Positions 1-9,579 of a stretch of 30,088 nt of DNA are shown here, one piece after another. Location: IMG/VR virus record IMGVR_UViG_3300025853_000433, positions 1-30,088 of that record; one strand, given 5' to 3'. Positions within the stretch are counted from its first letter, which is position 1. The number at the start of each line of letters is the position of its first letter. This DNA is from a virus. The notes under the pieces are model-generated. The model searched no databases. It saw nothing but the letters and a program-made list of their open reading frames with translations, and had not been told where the DNA came from. The translations under genes and the position numbers were made by a program.

Positions 1-184
1 TTACGTAGTTTAGCACATTCATAAACTCATCAATTGTACCACATTCAACAAACTTTTCATCACCTTGATCTCCAAGAAGAAGAAAGGAACGAGAGCAGAT
101 GTCAATTACAATACCTTGGACGCATTCGGTGTTGTTCATGGTGTGTGTGGTGCTTCCCTTGATTACCTTAATATTATAGGGCAT
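1..184 (-). CDS. Small conserved-looking phage protein, 3' end beyond window
   Basis: I do not recognise a function. Reading leftward from an ATG at 184, the frame is open to the window edge and gives at least 61 residues, starting MPYNIKVIKGSTTH and containing VIDICSRSFLLLGDQGDE. No signal peptide or membrane segment is visible. The gene follows the LamG-domain gene by 43 bp on the same strand, so it may share its transcript. The reading frame is also open upstream of the ATG, for 13 codons back to a TAG, and that stretch reads like protein (SPTGTLDTPAQ). The true or ancestral start may therefore have lain further upstream. No clear ribosome binding site precedes the ATG. The region looks less AT-rich than its neighbour. 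Confidence 0.6.
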   Translation of the reverse strand, partial: MPYNIKVIKGSTTHTMNNTECVQGIVIDICSRSFLLLGDQGDEKFVECGTIDEFMNVLNYV

Positions 185-227
185 CTGAGCAGGGGTGTCA
201 AGTGTGCCAGTTGGAGATCTGTACTAA

Positions 228-1871
228 TTAAAAAAATCTTGATCTATCGTAATTAAAATTTGTCGAAACTTCTTGTTCAGATAATACTTTACCATAAACT
301 CTAACTAATCCTATTTCTCCTCTAAAATCTTGAAGAATATGATTTTCCATAGATCCTACTATAAGTTCAGAAACAGTAGAAGTTAAAGGAGGAAGTGTAC
401 TTTGAGAATCTAAAGATCCATTAATATAAATTTTTGCCTCTCCTCCTTGATTTCTAGAACATAAAACATGATACCAAATATTTGTATTAAAAGTTGATTG
501 TGAATCAAAATCTATACCAAAAATACCATTTCTATTTCCAAAATTCAATCTAACATTATCTGGTTTATATAACTGAATACCATATCCGTAAATGTCATTT
601 GTTCCAACTAAATTTGCACCATCAGTTGTTCTATCAACACCAAGATTAGTATCATCATAAAGTTTAAACCAAATTTCTAAAGTATAAGAAGAAGAATCTC
701 CAATAGATATTTCACTTCCAATATAATTATCCTCAGATTTTATATTTTGATTTGAGTATTCTGGATATTCTTGATATTGATTGAAAACAAATGATAATTC
801 ATTGTTATAAAATGGATTGGTAGGAGTTTTTAATATTTTTGACCCATCACCAATGTTTTGTACAGAATTTATTTCTTTAACACCATATTGATTATAAACA
901 GAATAATCTACTGAATACTCTTTAGATGCATCAATCCAGAAAAGTAAAGATTCTAAAATTATTTCATCAGAGTAATTAGATACATTTGAAATGTTTGCTG
1001 CTAATGTATTTTTTCTACTTTCGATTGGTGCAGAAGATTGATTAGAACCCCATCTTCTAACTTCTTCACCATTTTTATCCTCTTTTAATTTATTAATTCT
1101 TACAAGATTTTGATCTCTTAATGCTCTCAATTCAGAAATTTCTTGTGCAAGTTGAGTAATACTACTTGAAAATGAAACACAAGTGTTCTGAAAACCATCT
1201 GGTGCAAGTGGTGGGGGAATATGAGCATTCGGATCTGAAGGTATGTACTTATATACTTCTGTTAATATTTCACCAGAATTATTTTCGGAATAATTTTTAT
1301 ATCCTTTGCCAAAGTTTGAAGGAGAAATGTTTTCATCCGAATCTGGGTCAAAAGGATTTTCTGAGTTATAATTATCTATATTAGGATATCTTTTTACGAT
1401 TGCTCTATCTTTAAAAACAGTTGAACCAATACCAACAGAAACACCACCAATATCATCTGCTCCTGGTGTTAATCCTAAACCAATAGGAGAAGGAGGACTA
1501 TAAGTACAACCCAATGATATGGCATTCTCCATATATTCCAAAATTAATTGCTTTTTTTCATTTATTTGTTGATTATAATCATAAAATTCACTATCAAAAG
1601 GTATAACTAAATTTTCATAGTTACTAATTACACTATTTCTTTCTTGTATTTTTTTATTTGTAATTTCATTGGGTGTAGAATGTGGTTTATTTTCAACAAA
1701 ATCTATTTTTCCCCATGTTCCATCACCATTTTCAACAATTTTAGATTTTTTTACAGTTTCTGGTAATGGATATTTACTGGTATCCTTACCATAATTGTTT
1801 TCAATAAAATTTAATTCATTATAATAGTAGAACTGAATCTGATTTGCTGAATTTTGATTTTGATTTGCCAT
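228..1871 (-). CDS. Virion structural protein with C-terminal LamG/concanavalin A-like lectin domain
   Basis: This 547-aa protein probably sits on the virion surface and binds glycans or another host-surface ligand. Residues about 385-545 look like a LamG/ConA-like jelly roll: strand patterns SYTLEIWFKL, then WYHVLCSR, then AKIYINGSLDSQ, and a closing GEIGLVRVYGKVLSEQEV, the usual end of LamG_3-type domains. The N-terminal half is Asn/Ser/Pro-rich. It includes a GVSVGIGSTVF segment (about residues 143-153) of a type found in marine T4-like structural proteins, and a short helical stretch around residues 235-265 (ITQLAQEISELRALRDQNLVRINKLKED) that could be a coiled coil. It starts at an ATG 42 bp after the 86-aa gene. 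It is the last large gene of the fibre cassette. The lectin call rests on pattern only; the ligand is unknown. Confidence 0.7.
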   Translation of the reverse strand: MANQNQNSANQIQFYYYNELNFIENNYGKDTSKYPLPETVKKSKIVENGDGTWGKIDFVENKPHSTPNEITNKKIQERNSVISNYENLVIPFDSEFYDYNQQINEKKQLILEYMENAISLGCTYSPPSPIGLGLTPGADDIGGVSVGIGSTVFKDRAIVKRYPNIDNYNSENPFDPDSDENISPSNFGKGYKNYSENNSGEILTEVYKYIPSDPNAHIPPPLAPDGFQNTCVSFSSSITQLAQEISELRALRDQNLVRINKLKEDKNGEEVRRWGSNQSSAPIESRKNTLAANISNVSNYSDEIILESLLFWIDASKEYSVDYSVYNQYGVKEINSVQNIGDGSKILKTPTNPFYNNELSFVFNQYQEYPEYSNQNIKSEDNYIGSEISIGDSSSYTLEIWFKLYDDTNLGVDRTTDGANLVGTNDIYGYGIQLYKPDNVRLNFGNRNGIFGIDFDSQSTFNTNIWYHVLCSRNQGGEAKIYINGSLDSQSTLPPLTSTVSELIVGSMENHILQDFRGEIGLVRVYGKVLSEQEVSTNFNYDRSRFF

Positions 1872-1913
1872 TTTATATTAATTTTTACACTATTTAAAAA
1901 TTAGTACTAGAAT

Positions 1914-2174
1914 CTATAAGGTAGGGGGATTCAGAGAATCCACATCATTATTATTAGGATCTGTAAACTTAATTAATCCAAGTTTCTCTTTATAATTACA
2001 ACCTCTAATCTGTCCAATAATTATCTCATTAAATTCCTCCACATTTACTCTACCATCTTCAGTGTGAGGTATATTGATACTCTTCTTAAAAATGTATCCT
2101 TGTTCATTAAAAAATGTTACTTGGGCAGTATTATCAGATTGGTCAAAATCAGATATGTTGTGAGTAGTAATCAT
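1914..2174 (-). CDS. Small hypothetical protein of the fibre cassette (86 aa)
   Basis: I do not recognise a named family. The protein is acidic, lacks signal or membrane segments and has an alternating pattern (TAQVTFFNEQGYIFKKSINIP) suggesting a short beta-sheet, followed by a helical part (VEEFNEIIIGQIRGCNYKEK). It lies between the 2432-aa collagen-like fibre and the LamG protein. A perfect T4-type late promoter motif lies 31 bp upstream of its ATG, so it probably heads a two- or three-gene transcript with the LamG gene. A role as fibre chaperone or small virion protein is possible but unproven. Confidence 0.65.
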   Translation of the reverse strand: MITTHNISDFDQSDNTAQVTFFNEQGYIFKKSINIPHTEDGRVNVEEFNEIIIGQIRGCNYKEKLGLIKFTDPNNNDVDSLNPPTL

Positions 2175-2205
2175 GGATATTTTTTAAAAAACCTTTTTGG
2201 TAACT

Positions 2206-2213
2206 TATTTATA
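2206..2213 (-). promoter_or_regulatory. T4-type late promoter (TATAAATA)
   Basis: On the minus strand these eight bases read TATAAATA, the T4 late-promoter consensus recognised by the phage sigma factor gp55. The motif ends 31 bp before the ATG at 2174, in the only intergenic gap of about 100 bp in the window (2175-2274). It would drive the 86-aa gene and the LamG gene. The rest of the gap is A/T-rich and shows no gene or clear terminator. Confidence 0.65.
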
Positions 2214-2274
2214 TATTCTCGTTTTTTTTCATGATTATTGATTCTCTAATGCGATTTTATTTAAAATATTTGTT

Positions 2275-5200
2275 CTAATTAATTCTAGTGTTCAAATCAT
2301 CAATAGTTTTTTGCATATTCTCTATAGTTTCTTGCTGCTCCTGAATGGCCTTTGTAAGAACTGCAATTATTGCACCAAATTTTAATGACTGAATTGTATC
2401 GGGATCGTCCTTTTCACCATTAACAGCACTTGGAATCACTTCAGCCAATTCATGTGCAATAAATCCTTCATGTATTTCATCAGTAGATTTATAGATACCA
2501 TAATCTTTAAATTGATATTTTATTGGTCTTAATTTTTTCACACGGTCGATTGCAGATTCAGTTATAGTTTCCACATTACGTTTTATCCTGTAATCGGAAG
2601 ACTGTTGAATAGGACCAATATTACTATTGTCAATCCACAAATTTGCAGTATTATTATTGGCCCAATGGATATTAAAAATATTATTAAATCCACTAGCATT
2701 CGTGCCTGCTCTGCTCGCATAACCTAGGGCATGACTAAATCTTTGGTAAATATCACCTACATTAGTTCTTAATGCAACTGTATTTCCAACAACTGCAAAG
2801 TTTGGTAGAAGACCATGAAGTCTATCAGCATCAAGACCACTACCAGCACCATCATTACCTGCGTGCCAAACTACACTGCCTCTTGCATAAACAGTTCCAG
2901 TTGAGTATTGATTTAAATAAAGGTTTCCATTAGCACCACTATCTAGATGTAAATTTGCATTTGAATTCCTAATTCTAGAAATACCATTAGTATTTGCTGA
3001 AGTCCATCCCCCAATATAAAGATAGTTTCCAGTATAAGAACTATTTTGGAATGAAAGACCATGTGTATTATTTGGTCCCCAAGAAAGTGTTCCACTCCAA
3101 GAGTCTGCTGCATTAGACCTTAAGAAACCACCACTATTAATCCCATCAAGTAAATCAGCATCAAGACCAGACCCAGAACCATCATTACCTGCGTGCCAAA
3201 TTTTATATTTGGCAGCACCCTTACTCCAACCACCTACAAATAGATCGTTTGTTTCTCGGTCTAATCCAAAGTAAGTAGCATGTCTTCCAGCAATATGGAA
3301 GGTCATTGCCGCATCGGAATTAGTGACATTAGAATTCTGATAAACTTGTAATGGGAACAAACCCCCTGTCGAATTTGCTGCATTTCTACCATCTACACAT
3401 CTAAATGTAAGTACTCTTCCAGCTGTCTGTCCATTATATTGATCAGAGGCATCAGATCTTAATAAGGTTCCATAGTCAGATGCACCAGCAATTGTGCCAC
3501 CAATGAAGTTACCAGAACCATCAATACCCTTAGTTGTACCATCAACAAAGAAACCAGCATCAGCACGAATGTAACGTGGTGTGTAAATGTTCTTATTGGT
3601 TACCTGGTTGATTCTTAACCACGTAGTATCTTGAGTTCCAATTTCACCCATCCGTGTTCCAGTTCCATTCCAGAACTGAATGTGATCAGCAACATTGTTA
3701 TCCGTCTTCTTCATGATAATTCTTGCAGATCCAGAAGAGGTCAGATCTCCAGAGAATATATCATCAGTATTAGATCTTAAGAAGTTTGAACCTTGAACAC
3801 CATCAAGAGTATCAGCATCTAAACCTGACCCAGAACCATCATTACCTGCGTGCCAGACTTTACTTGAGGTATTAATATAAGCTTCTGTGCCTTCCGTTAC
3901 AAGAACTCCTGTCGGAGACAGCGACATCCTTAAAGTTGGACGCAAGGAACTCCCATTAGATTTTGACGAGTCACTGTAAAAATAGATATTTCCATCTGGA
4001 GATAAATCAATTTCAGAAGCGCCAGTATTTCCACCAGCATTTAGCGAAGTCCACTGATTGCTACTATTTCTATATCCATTGGAGACAATTGTTGTATAAA
4101 AAGCTCCGCTGGTATAAAAAGCTCCGAGGCCACTAATACCATAATACTGAGAAGTCCAACTATTACTTGGCTTATAGGAATTCATACCGCCATCAAAGGA
4201 GACAAATTGAGTCGCGGTATCAGCAGCATCAGATCTTAAGAATTGAGAACTATCAAGATTATCAAGAGTGTCTGCATTACCAACATTTACTCCAGACAAT
4301 TCAGTCCATTGAGGAGCATTTGTAGTATTATTATATGTAAGAACCCTGTTATTAGCATTTGGTTCTGATAAAAATGCTGTTGTATCTGCTGCTGATTGAT
4401 AAGGAAGACTTCCTGCTGCTCCTCCTGAAAGATTTCCCACACTACCATTACTTAAAACAGATTCTCTCTTATAATCCCTTATGTAGAGAGCATTGTTTCC
4501 AAGTCCACCCCAGTTTAAAACAACAACAGATGCCCATACAGCACTAGAGTTTGGTACATGATCAAATGTTATAGTTTGCCAATTAATATTTCCGCTTTGG
4601 TTTTCGTAAGAGAATGTAGTATTAGTTCCTATAACACGTTTTACCCCATTTCGTGTGTCTTCTTCTACTACAGGATTGGTTGCACTATTTGATACATGCG
4701 TTTTTCCATTAGAAAGTTCCGAATCATATTCATAAACCCTAATATAAACACCACCAGTAGTGGTAACACTTGCACGAATCTGAACACTGATTCTAAATAT
4801 TTCACCAGGATTAGTATTGCAACGATATGCGGGAAATGCCATTCCAATATTATCATCTATATCAGATTGCAATTGAATTGCTGATTCAACAGTATTCCAA
4901 TAAATTGTATCGTAATCAGAATTACTATATGTCGGAACTGCATCATATGGATTTCCTAAGTAAGCACCAGCAGAAAAATCTCCTGTTACCAAAGCACCAT
5001 CTGAAGTAGTTTCAAATTTCTTTACATTATCATAATATAATTCTACACTAGAATTTCTTTTGAACATCGCAAACTTTTCATCACTCAATGTTCCGAATTC
5101 CAATCCATAGTTATTATCAGAACCATTAAACTGGATATATCCCATCTCCGTGGAATCAACAACCTTTTGAATTCTCGTAAAAGCAGTAGTCCAAGTATTT

Positions 5201-8200
5201 CCACTAGTATCTCTTTCTTCAATTACTTTTAAATATGAATTATTGGTATTATCACCAATTAAATTTAAAAGTTGTACCGTGTCTCCGACATTACTACCTA
5301 AACTAAAAGTACTATCACCAATGGTAAGACCCTGATTTATACTAAAAGTAAATCCACTATCAATATATAAAGATTGAGATCCAGTGCCAGAAGCAAATGT
5401 GGGATAAAATACAGTTCCAGTTGGAGAACTCGTGTTTGCTATTGAAACTTTATTAGCATTATCTGATGTGGGAACATTTACATTTCCACCATTAATACTA
5501 TCTACATAGATAGTGCCCCATCTATTACTAGGACTTCCAAGATTTACATTTCCTGAACTAGCTATTGTTGGAATAAATTCGGTTCCTTGTAATTTAACAC
5601 CAGCACTAAAATTAACTACATTACCAGCACTACCAGTTGGTGCAACTTTTAAATCAATAGTACCATTCGTATTATCACTATTTAGAATTATTGCTGCTGC
5701 TCCATCACCAGTATCAACATACCTATCAGAACTTGAAGAAAAAGAATGTCCACCTCTAATATTAAAGTTTCCAGAACCATCATTCCAAGATATTCTCTTT
5801 TGTCCTAGATCATCAATAACAATGGCTCCGCTTGTACCAGATAACCGCAATGCTCCTTGAGTAGTGGTACTGGGTAGTATTAATCTATCAGTATTTGTAT
5901 CATAAGCAATACCACCATCAGTATATAAATCCTCATAACCTCTTGAAGTATTATTACTATCAACAAAAGTCAGATAATAATTAGAAGTTCCAGTTGTAGT
6001 TCCTGTTGAAACTTTATTAGCATTATCGATAGCACCAGTTACTGTAGACAATTCAGTCCATTCAGGAGCATTTGTAGTATTATTATATGTAAGAACCCTG
6101 TTATTAGCATTTGGTTCTAATAAAAATGCTGTTGTATCTGCTGCTGATTGATAAGGAAGACTTCCTGCTGCCCCTCCTGCAAGATTATCTGCACTTCCTG
6201 AGGATAAACTTCCAGGATTTACCCAATCAACACCAGTACTAGTAGAAGATAATACTTGACCAGAAGATCCTAAAGAATTTCCAGCATCACGAATTCCTGC
6301 ATTAAATCTTGGTCCGTATGTGAACGTTATTGATCCTCCAGATAAAGCACCTATAATACCTGCACCAGCAAAATAAAGTTCATTACTATCCATAGTAATT
6401 CCAAGAGTAGAATTACCGATTTGTAACCAACCATTAGTAAAAGTATTTCCAGCAATAGTTCCAGGTGTAGATGGAATAATCAATCTTCCACCTGAAAGTT
6501 TCAATTCATTGCTAGAAGGATTATAAGCAATACCACCATCAGTATATAAATCCTCATAATCTCTTGAAGTATTATTAATATCAACAAAAGTCAGATAATA
6601 AGTACCAATTCCAGTTGTAGTTCCTGTTGAAACTTTATTAGCATTATCAATAGATCCTGTTATAGTTGCTCCATTAATATTGTTTACATAAATATTATCC
6701 CATCTACGAGAACTAGAACCCAAATCGTAAGAATTGGTGATGGTAGGAATTACATTACCATCAATGTCTAATTTGCCTTGTGGAGCACTAGTCCCTATGC
6801 CAATATTTCCATCAGTGTTTAAAAATAGTTGATTAGCATTTGATCTAGTTTCGGAACCAGGTGCTACTTGTGTTTCAATTGATAGTGGAAGAGCATCAAC
6901 ACCAGTAGAAGAAGAAGTATCAATTCTAATGTGTGAATTTGATTGTTGGGGGGTGGAAACTATTCTTAAATTTTTCCAAGATGTAACATTATTATCATAA
7001 TCATTGGCAAAAAATTCAAATTGACTTTTTCCGGTTCCGTTAGGAATAACTCTTAATATTGTGTCTGCATTTGTAAGTGTATTCTTAAAGGTTGGACTGC
7101 CTTTGGTATCAATATCAGAATCTGAGAAGGCATAAAAATGCGTGTCACCTACCAGAATACCATTCGTATTTCCATATCCAACTATATGTACTGGAAACTC
7201 TGGATTATCAGTCCCGATACCTAAACGATTAGTATTTGGATTATAAGCAATACCACCATCAGTATATAAATCCTCATAACCTCTTGAAGTATTATTACTA
7301 TCAACAAAAGTCAGATAATAATTAGAAGTTCCAGTTGTAGTTCCTGTTGAAACTTTGTCCGAATTTGAATTTGAAGAACCCGCAATTCCCTGTAAACCTT
7401 GAACACCCAGATTACCTTGGAGACCTTGTAATCCTTGATTTCCTTGAGTACCTTGAGTGCCTTGCCCACCATTTTGACCAGAAATTCCCTGATTACCTTG
7501 TAATCCTTGATTTCCTTGAGTACCTTGAGTGCCTTGAGTGCCTTGCCCACCATTTTGACCAGAAATTCCCTGATTACCTTGGAGACCTTGTAATCCTTGA
7601 TTTCCTTGAGTACCTTGAGTGCCTTGCCCACCATTTTGACCAGAAATTCCCTGATTACCTTGGAGACCTTGTAATCCTTGATTTCCTTGAGTACCTTGAG
7701 TACCTTGCCCACCATTTTGACCAGAAATTCCCTGATTACCTTGTAATCCTTGATTTCCTTGAGTACCTTGAGTGCCTTGTCCAGCATTTTGACCAGAAAT
7801 TCCCTGATTACCTTGGAGACCCTGATTACCTTGATTTCCTTGGAGACCTTGGTTGCCTTGGTTGCCTTGTAATCCCTGATTACCCTGGTTACCTTGAAGA
7901 CCTTGGTTGCCTTGAAGACCCTGATTTCCTTGGTTACCTTGTAATCCTTGATTTCCTTGGTTACCTTGTAATCCTTGATTTCCTTGAGTACCTTGAGTGC
8001 CTTGCCCACCATTTTGACCAGAAATTCCCTGATTACCTTGGAGACCTTGTAATCCTTGAGTACCTTGAAGACCTTGATTTCCTTGAGTACCTTGAAGACC
8101 CTGATTTCCTTGGTTACCTTGTAATCCTTGAGTACCTTGAAGACCCTGATTTCCTTGGTTACCTTGTAATCCTTGATTTCCTTGGTTACCTTGTAATCCT

Positions 8201-9573
8201 TGATTTCCTTGAGTACCTTGAGTGCCTTGTCCACCATTTTGACCAGAAATTCCCTGATTACCTTGGAGACCCTGATTACCTTGATTTCCTTGGAGACCTT
8301 GTAATCCCTGGTTTCCTTGGAGTCCTTGATTACCTTGATTACCTTGATTACCTTGTAATCCCTGGTTTCCTTGATTACCTTGGAGACCCTGGTTACCTTG
8401 ATTTCCTTGGTTACCCTGGTTACCCTGATTGCTTAATCCCTGGTTTCCTTGATTGCCTTGTAAACCTTGATTACCTTGATTACCTTGTAAACCTTGGTTA
8501 CCTTGATTTCCTTGGAGACCTTGTAATCCCTGGTTTCCTTGAAGTCCTTGATTACCTTGGTTGCCTTGTGTACCTTGGATTGTTATATCACCAATATTAA
8601 TCCATACCCCATTTTCCTGTAACACCCAGAGATCTTTGGTTGCATCATCAATAACACCATTTCCAGGAGAAGCACTGGGAAAAGAAGTACTTAAAAGAGT
8701 TTGAGGATTTCCCGTCCCATTTACATCGTTAACACTTCCAATAATGATAATAGAAGTACCTATTATTCCCTGGTTTCCTTGAAGTCCTTGTAATCCCTGG
8801 TTTCCTTGAAGTCCTTGATTACCTTGGTTACCTTGGAGACCCTGATTACCTTGGTTTCCTTGGAGACCTTGGTTACCTTGGTTTCCTTGGATTCCTTGGT
8901 TACCTTGATTTCCTTGAAGTCCTTGATTACCTTGGTTTCCTTGAAGTCCTTGATTACCTTGGTTACCTTGGTTTCCTTGAAGTCCTTGATTACCTTGGTT
9001 TCCTTGGAGACCTTGGAGACCTTGTGTACCCGATCCTTGTAATCCCTGATTTCCTTGTATACCTTGGATTGTTATATTTCCAATATTAATCCAATTCCCA
9101 GATCCTTGATATATCCAAAAATTATTAGTAGTATCATCAATAACAGCATTTCCAGGAGAAGCACTAGGAAAAGAAGTACTTAAAAGAGTTTGGGGATCTC
9201 CAGTCGCATTTACATCTGCAACATTTCCAATAACGATAATGGTATCACCAACTCTTCCCTGTAAACCCTGAACACCTTGATTACCTTGATTACCTTGTGT
9301 TCCTTGTATTCCTTGTATTCCCTGAGTTGCAATATCTAAAGAAGGAACCCAAAATCTTTCACCTTCATATCCATCAGCAGCAATCAACACATAATGTTGA
9401 ACAGGAACAGTATTTCCCCTTATGAAAGGATTTGTTCCTACAGAAGATACACCAACATTAGGATCACCCAAATCTGGTTCAGCTTGTTCTAAACCAAGAA
9501 ATTCATATCTATCTGAGGTAATACCAGATTGAGGTAGTCTTTCAACTCTTCCAGTAGTGTACTTATTTGACAT
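2275..9573 (-). CDS. Giant collagen-like tail fibre with C-terminal S74 intramolecular chaperone
   Basis: This 2432-aa protein is a trimeric-fibre candidate. Residues 1-80 form the N-terminal attachment part. About 83-730 are mostly Gly-X-Gln collagen-like triplets interrupted by two related ~60-aa modules. The body (about 740-2310) carries repeated fibre motifs such as RLGIGTDNPEFPVHI, GGIAYNP and VWHAGNDGSGSGLDAD. The C-terminus is an S74 peptidase/chaperone: a SSDYRIKR motif with S2326, D2327, R2329 and K2331, then EGFIAHELAEVIP, and a final coiled coil. In the endosialidase/S74 family the Ser-Lys dyad cleaves itself after trimer folding, so about 107 residues would be released here. ATG start, 6 bp after the 115-aa gene. 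It is the longest gene in the window. Confidence 0.88.
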   Translation of the reverse strand: MSNKYTTGRVERLPQSGITSDRYEFLGLEQAEPDLGDPNVGVSSVGTNPFIRGNTVPVQHYVLIAADGYEGERFWVPSLDIATQGIQGIQGTQGNQGNQGVQGLQGRVGDTIIVIGNVADVNATGDPQTLLSTSFPSASPGNAVIDDTTNNFWIYQGSGNWINIGNITIQGIQGNQGLQGSGTQGLQGLQGNQGNQGLQGNQGNQGNQGLQGNQGNQGLQGNQGNQGIQGNQGNQGLQGNQGNQGLQGNQGNQGLQGNQGLQGLQGNQGIIGTSIIIIGSVNDVNGTGNPQTLLSTSFPSASPGNGVIDDATKDLWVLQENGVWINIGDITIQGTQGNQGNQGLQGNQGLQGLQGNQGNQGLQGNQGNQGLQGNQGNQGLSNQGNQGNQGNQGNQGLQGNQGNQGLQGNQGNQGNQGLQGNQGLQGLQGNQGNQGLQGNQGISGQNGGQGTQGTQGNQGLQGNQGNQGLQGNQGNQGLQGTQGLQGNQGNQGLQGTQGNQGLQGTQGLQGLQGNQGISGQNGGQGTQGTQGNQGLQGNQGNQGLQGNQGNQGLQGNQGLQGNQGNQGLQGNQGNQGLQGNQGNQGLQGNQGISGQNAGQGTQGTQGNQGLQGNQGISGQNGGQGTQGTQGNQGLQGLQGNQGISGQNGGQGTQGTQGNQGLQGLQGNQGISGQNGGQGTQGTQGTQGNQGLQGNQGISGQNGGQGTQGTQGNQGLQGLQGNLGVQGLQGIAGSSNSNSDKVSTGTTTGTSNYYLTFVDSNNTSRGYEDLYTDGGIAYNPNTNRLGIGTDNPEFPVHIVGYGNTNGILVGDTHFYAFSDSDIDTKGSPTFKNTLTNADTILRVIPNGTGKSQFEFFANDYDNNVTSWKNLRIVSTPQQSNSHIRIDTSSSTGVDALPLSIETQVAPGSETRSNANQLFLNTDGNIGIGTSAPQGKLDIDGNVIPTITNSYDLGSSSRRWDNIYVNNINGATITGSIDNANKVSTGTTTGIGTYYLTFVDINNTSRDYEDLYTDGGIAYNPSSNELKLSGGRLIIPSTPGTIAGNTFTNGWLQIGNSTLGITMDSNELYFAGAGIIGALSGGSITFTYGPRFNAGIRDAGNSLGSSGQVLSSTSTGVDWVNPGSLSSGSADNLAGGAAGSLPYQSAADTTAFLLEPNANNRVLTYNNTTNAPEWTELSTVTGAIDNANKVSTGTTTGTSNYYLTFVDSNNTSRGYEDLYTDGGIAYDTNTDRLILPSTTTQGALRLSGTSGAIVIDDLGQKRISWNDGSGNFNIRGGHSFSSSSDRYVDTGDGAAAIILNSDNTNGTIDLKVAPTGSAGNVVNFSAGVKLQGTEFIPTIASSGNVNLGSPSNRWGTIYVDSINGGNVNVPTSDNANKVSIANTSSPTGTVFYPTFASGTGSQSLYIDSGFTFSINQGLTIGDSTFSLGSNVGDTVQLLNLIGDNTNNSYLKVIEERDTSGNTWTTAFTRIQKVVDSTEMGYIQFNGSDNNYGLEFGTLSDEKFAMFKRNSSVELYYDNVKKFETTSDGALVTGDFSAGAYLGNPYDAVPTYSNSDYDTIYWNTVESAIQLQSDIDDNIGMAFPAYRCNTNPGEIFRISVQIRASVTTTGGVYIRVYEYDSELSNGKTHVSNSATNPVVEEDTRNGVKRVIGTNTTFSYENQSGNINWQTITFDHVPNSSAVWASVVVLNWGGLGNNALYIRDYKRESVLSNGSVGNLSGGAAGSLPYQSAADTTAFLSEPNANNRVLTYNNTTNAPQWTELSGVNVGNADTLDNLDSSQFLRSDAADTATQFVSFDGGMNSYKPSNSWTSQYYGISGLGAFYTSGAFYTTIVSNGYRNSSNQWTSLNAGGNTGASEIDLSPDGNIYFYSDSSKSNGSSLRPTLRMSLSPTGVLVTEGTEAYINTSSKVWHAGNDGSGSGLDADTLDGVQGSNFLRSNTDDIFSGDLTSSGSARIIMKKTDNNVADHIQFWNGTGTRMGEIGTQDTTWLRINQVTNKNIYTPRYIRADAGFFVDGTTKGIDGSGNFIGGTIAGASDYGTLLRSDASDQYNGQTAGRVLTFRCVDGRNAANSTGGLFPLQVYQNSNVTNSDAAMTFHIAGRHATYFGLDRETNDLFVGGWSKGAAKYKIWHAGNDGSGSGLDADLLDGINSGGFLRSNAADSWSGTLSWGPNNTHGLSFQNSSYTGNYLYIGGWTSANTNGISRIRNSNANLHLDSGANGNLYLNQYSTGTVYARGSVVWHAGNDGAGSGLDADRLHGLLPNFAVVGNTVALRTNVGDIYQRFSHALGYASRAGTNASGFNNIFNIHWANNNTANLWIDNSNIGPIQQSSDYRIKRNVETITESAIDRVKKLRPIKYQFKDYGIYKSTDEIHEGFIAHELAEVIPSAVNGEKDDPDTIQSLKFGAIIAVLTKAIQEQQETIENMQKTIDDLNTRIN
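7380..9327 (-). repeat. Collagen-like triplet repeat tract, interrupted twice
   Basis: The DNA is built from 9-bp units encoding Gly-X-Gln triplets, mainly GNQ, GLQ and GTQ. Longer recurring blocks of the form GISGQNGGQGTQGTQGNQG occur several times between 7430 and 8260. Two non-collagen modules interrupt the tract at about 8577-8766 and 9062-9258. One Gly-phase break (GLSNQG) occurs near 8430. Such tracts form triple helices in phage fibres and are prone to length change by recombination or slippage. Confidence 0.9.
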
Positions 9574-9579
9574 AATTTT

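Noticed and set aside
65-256. Plus-strand open frame of 63 codons at the left end
   Set aside because: It lies opposite the partial leftward gene, has no ribosome binding site and no family-like sequence.
2254-2267. Inverted repeat ATTTTA-TT-TAAAAT after the collagen-like gene
   Set aside because: The 6-bp all-A/T stem is too weak and has no following U-run, so it is not a credible terminator.
7347-8600. Long open frame on the plus strand opposite the collagen-like tract
   Set aside because: It is the complement of a 9-bp repeat that happens to lack stops. The protein (LVILDFLEYLECL repeats) is a composition artefact, and the minus-strand gene is clearly real.
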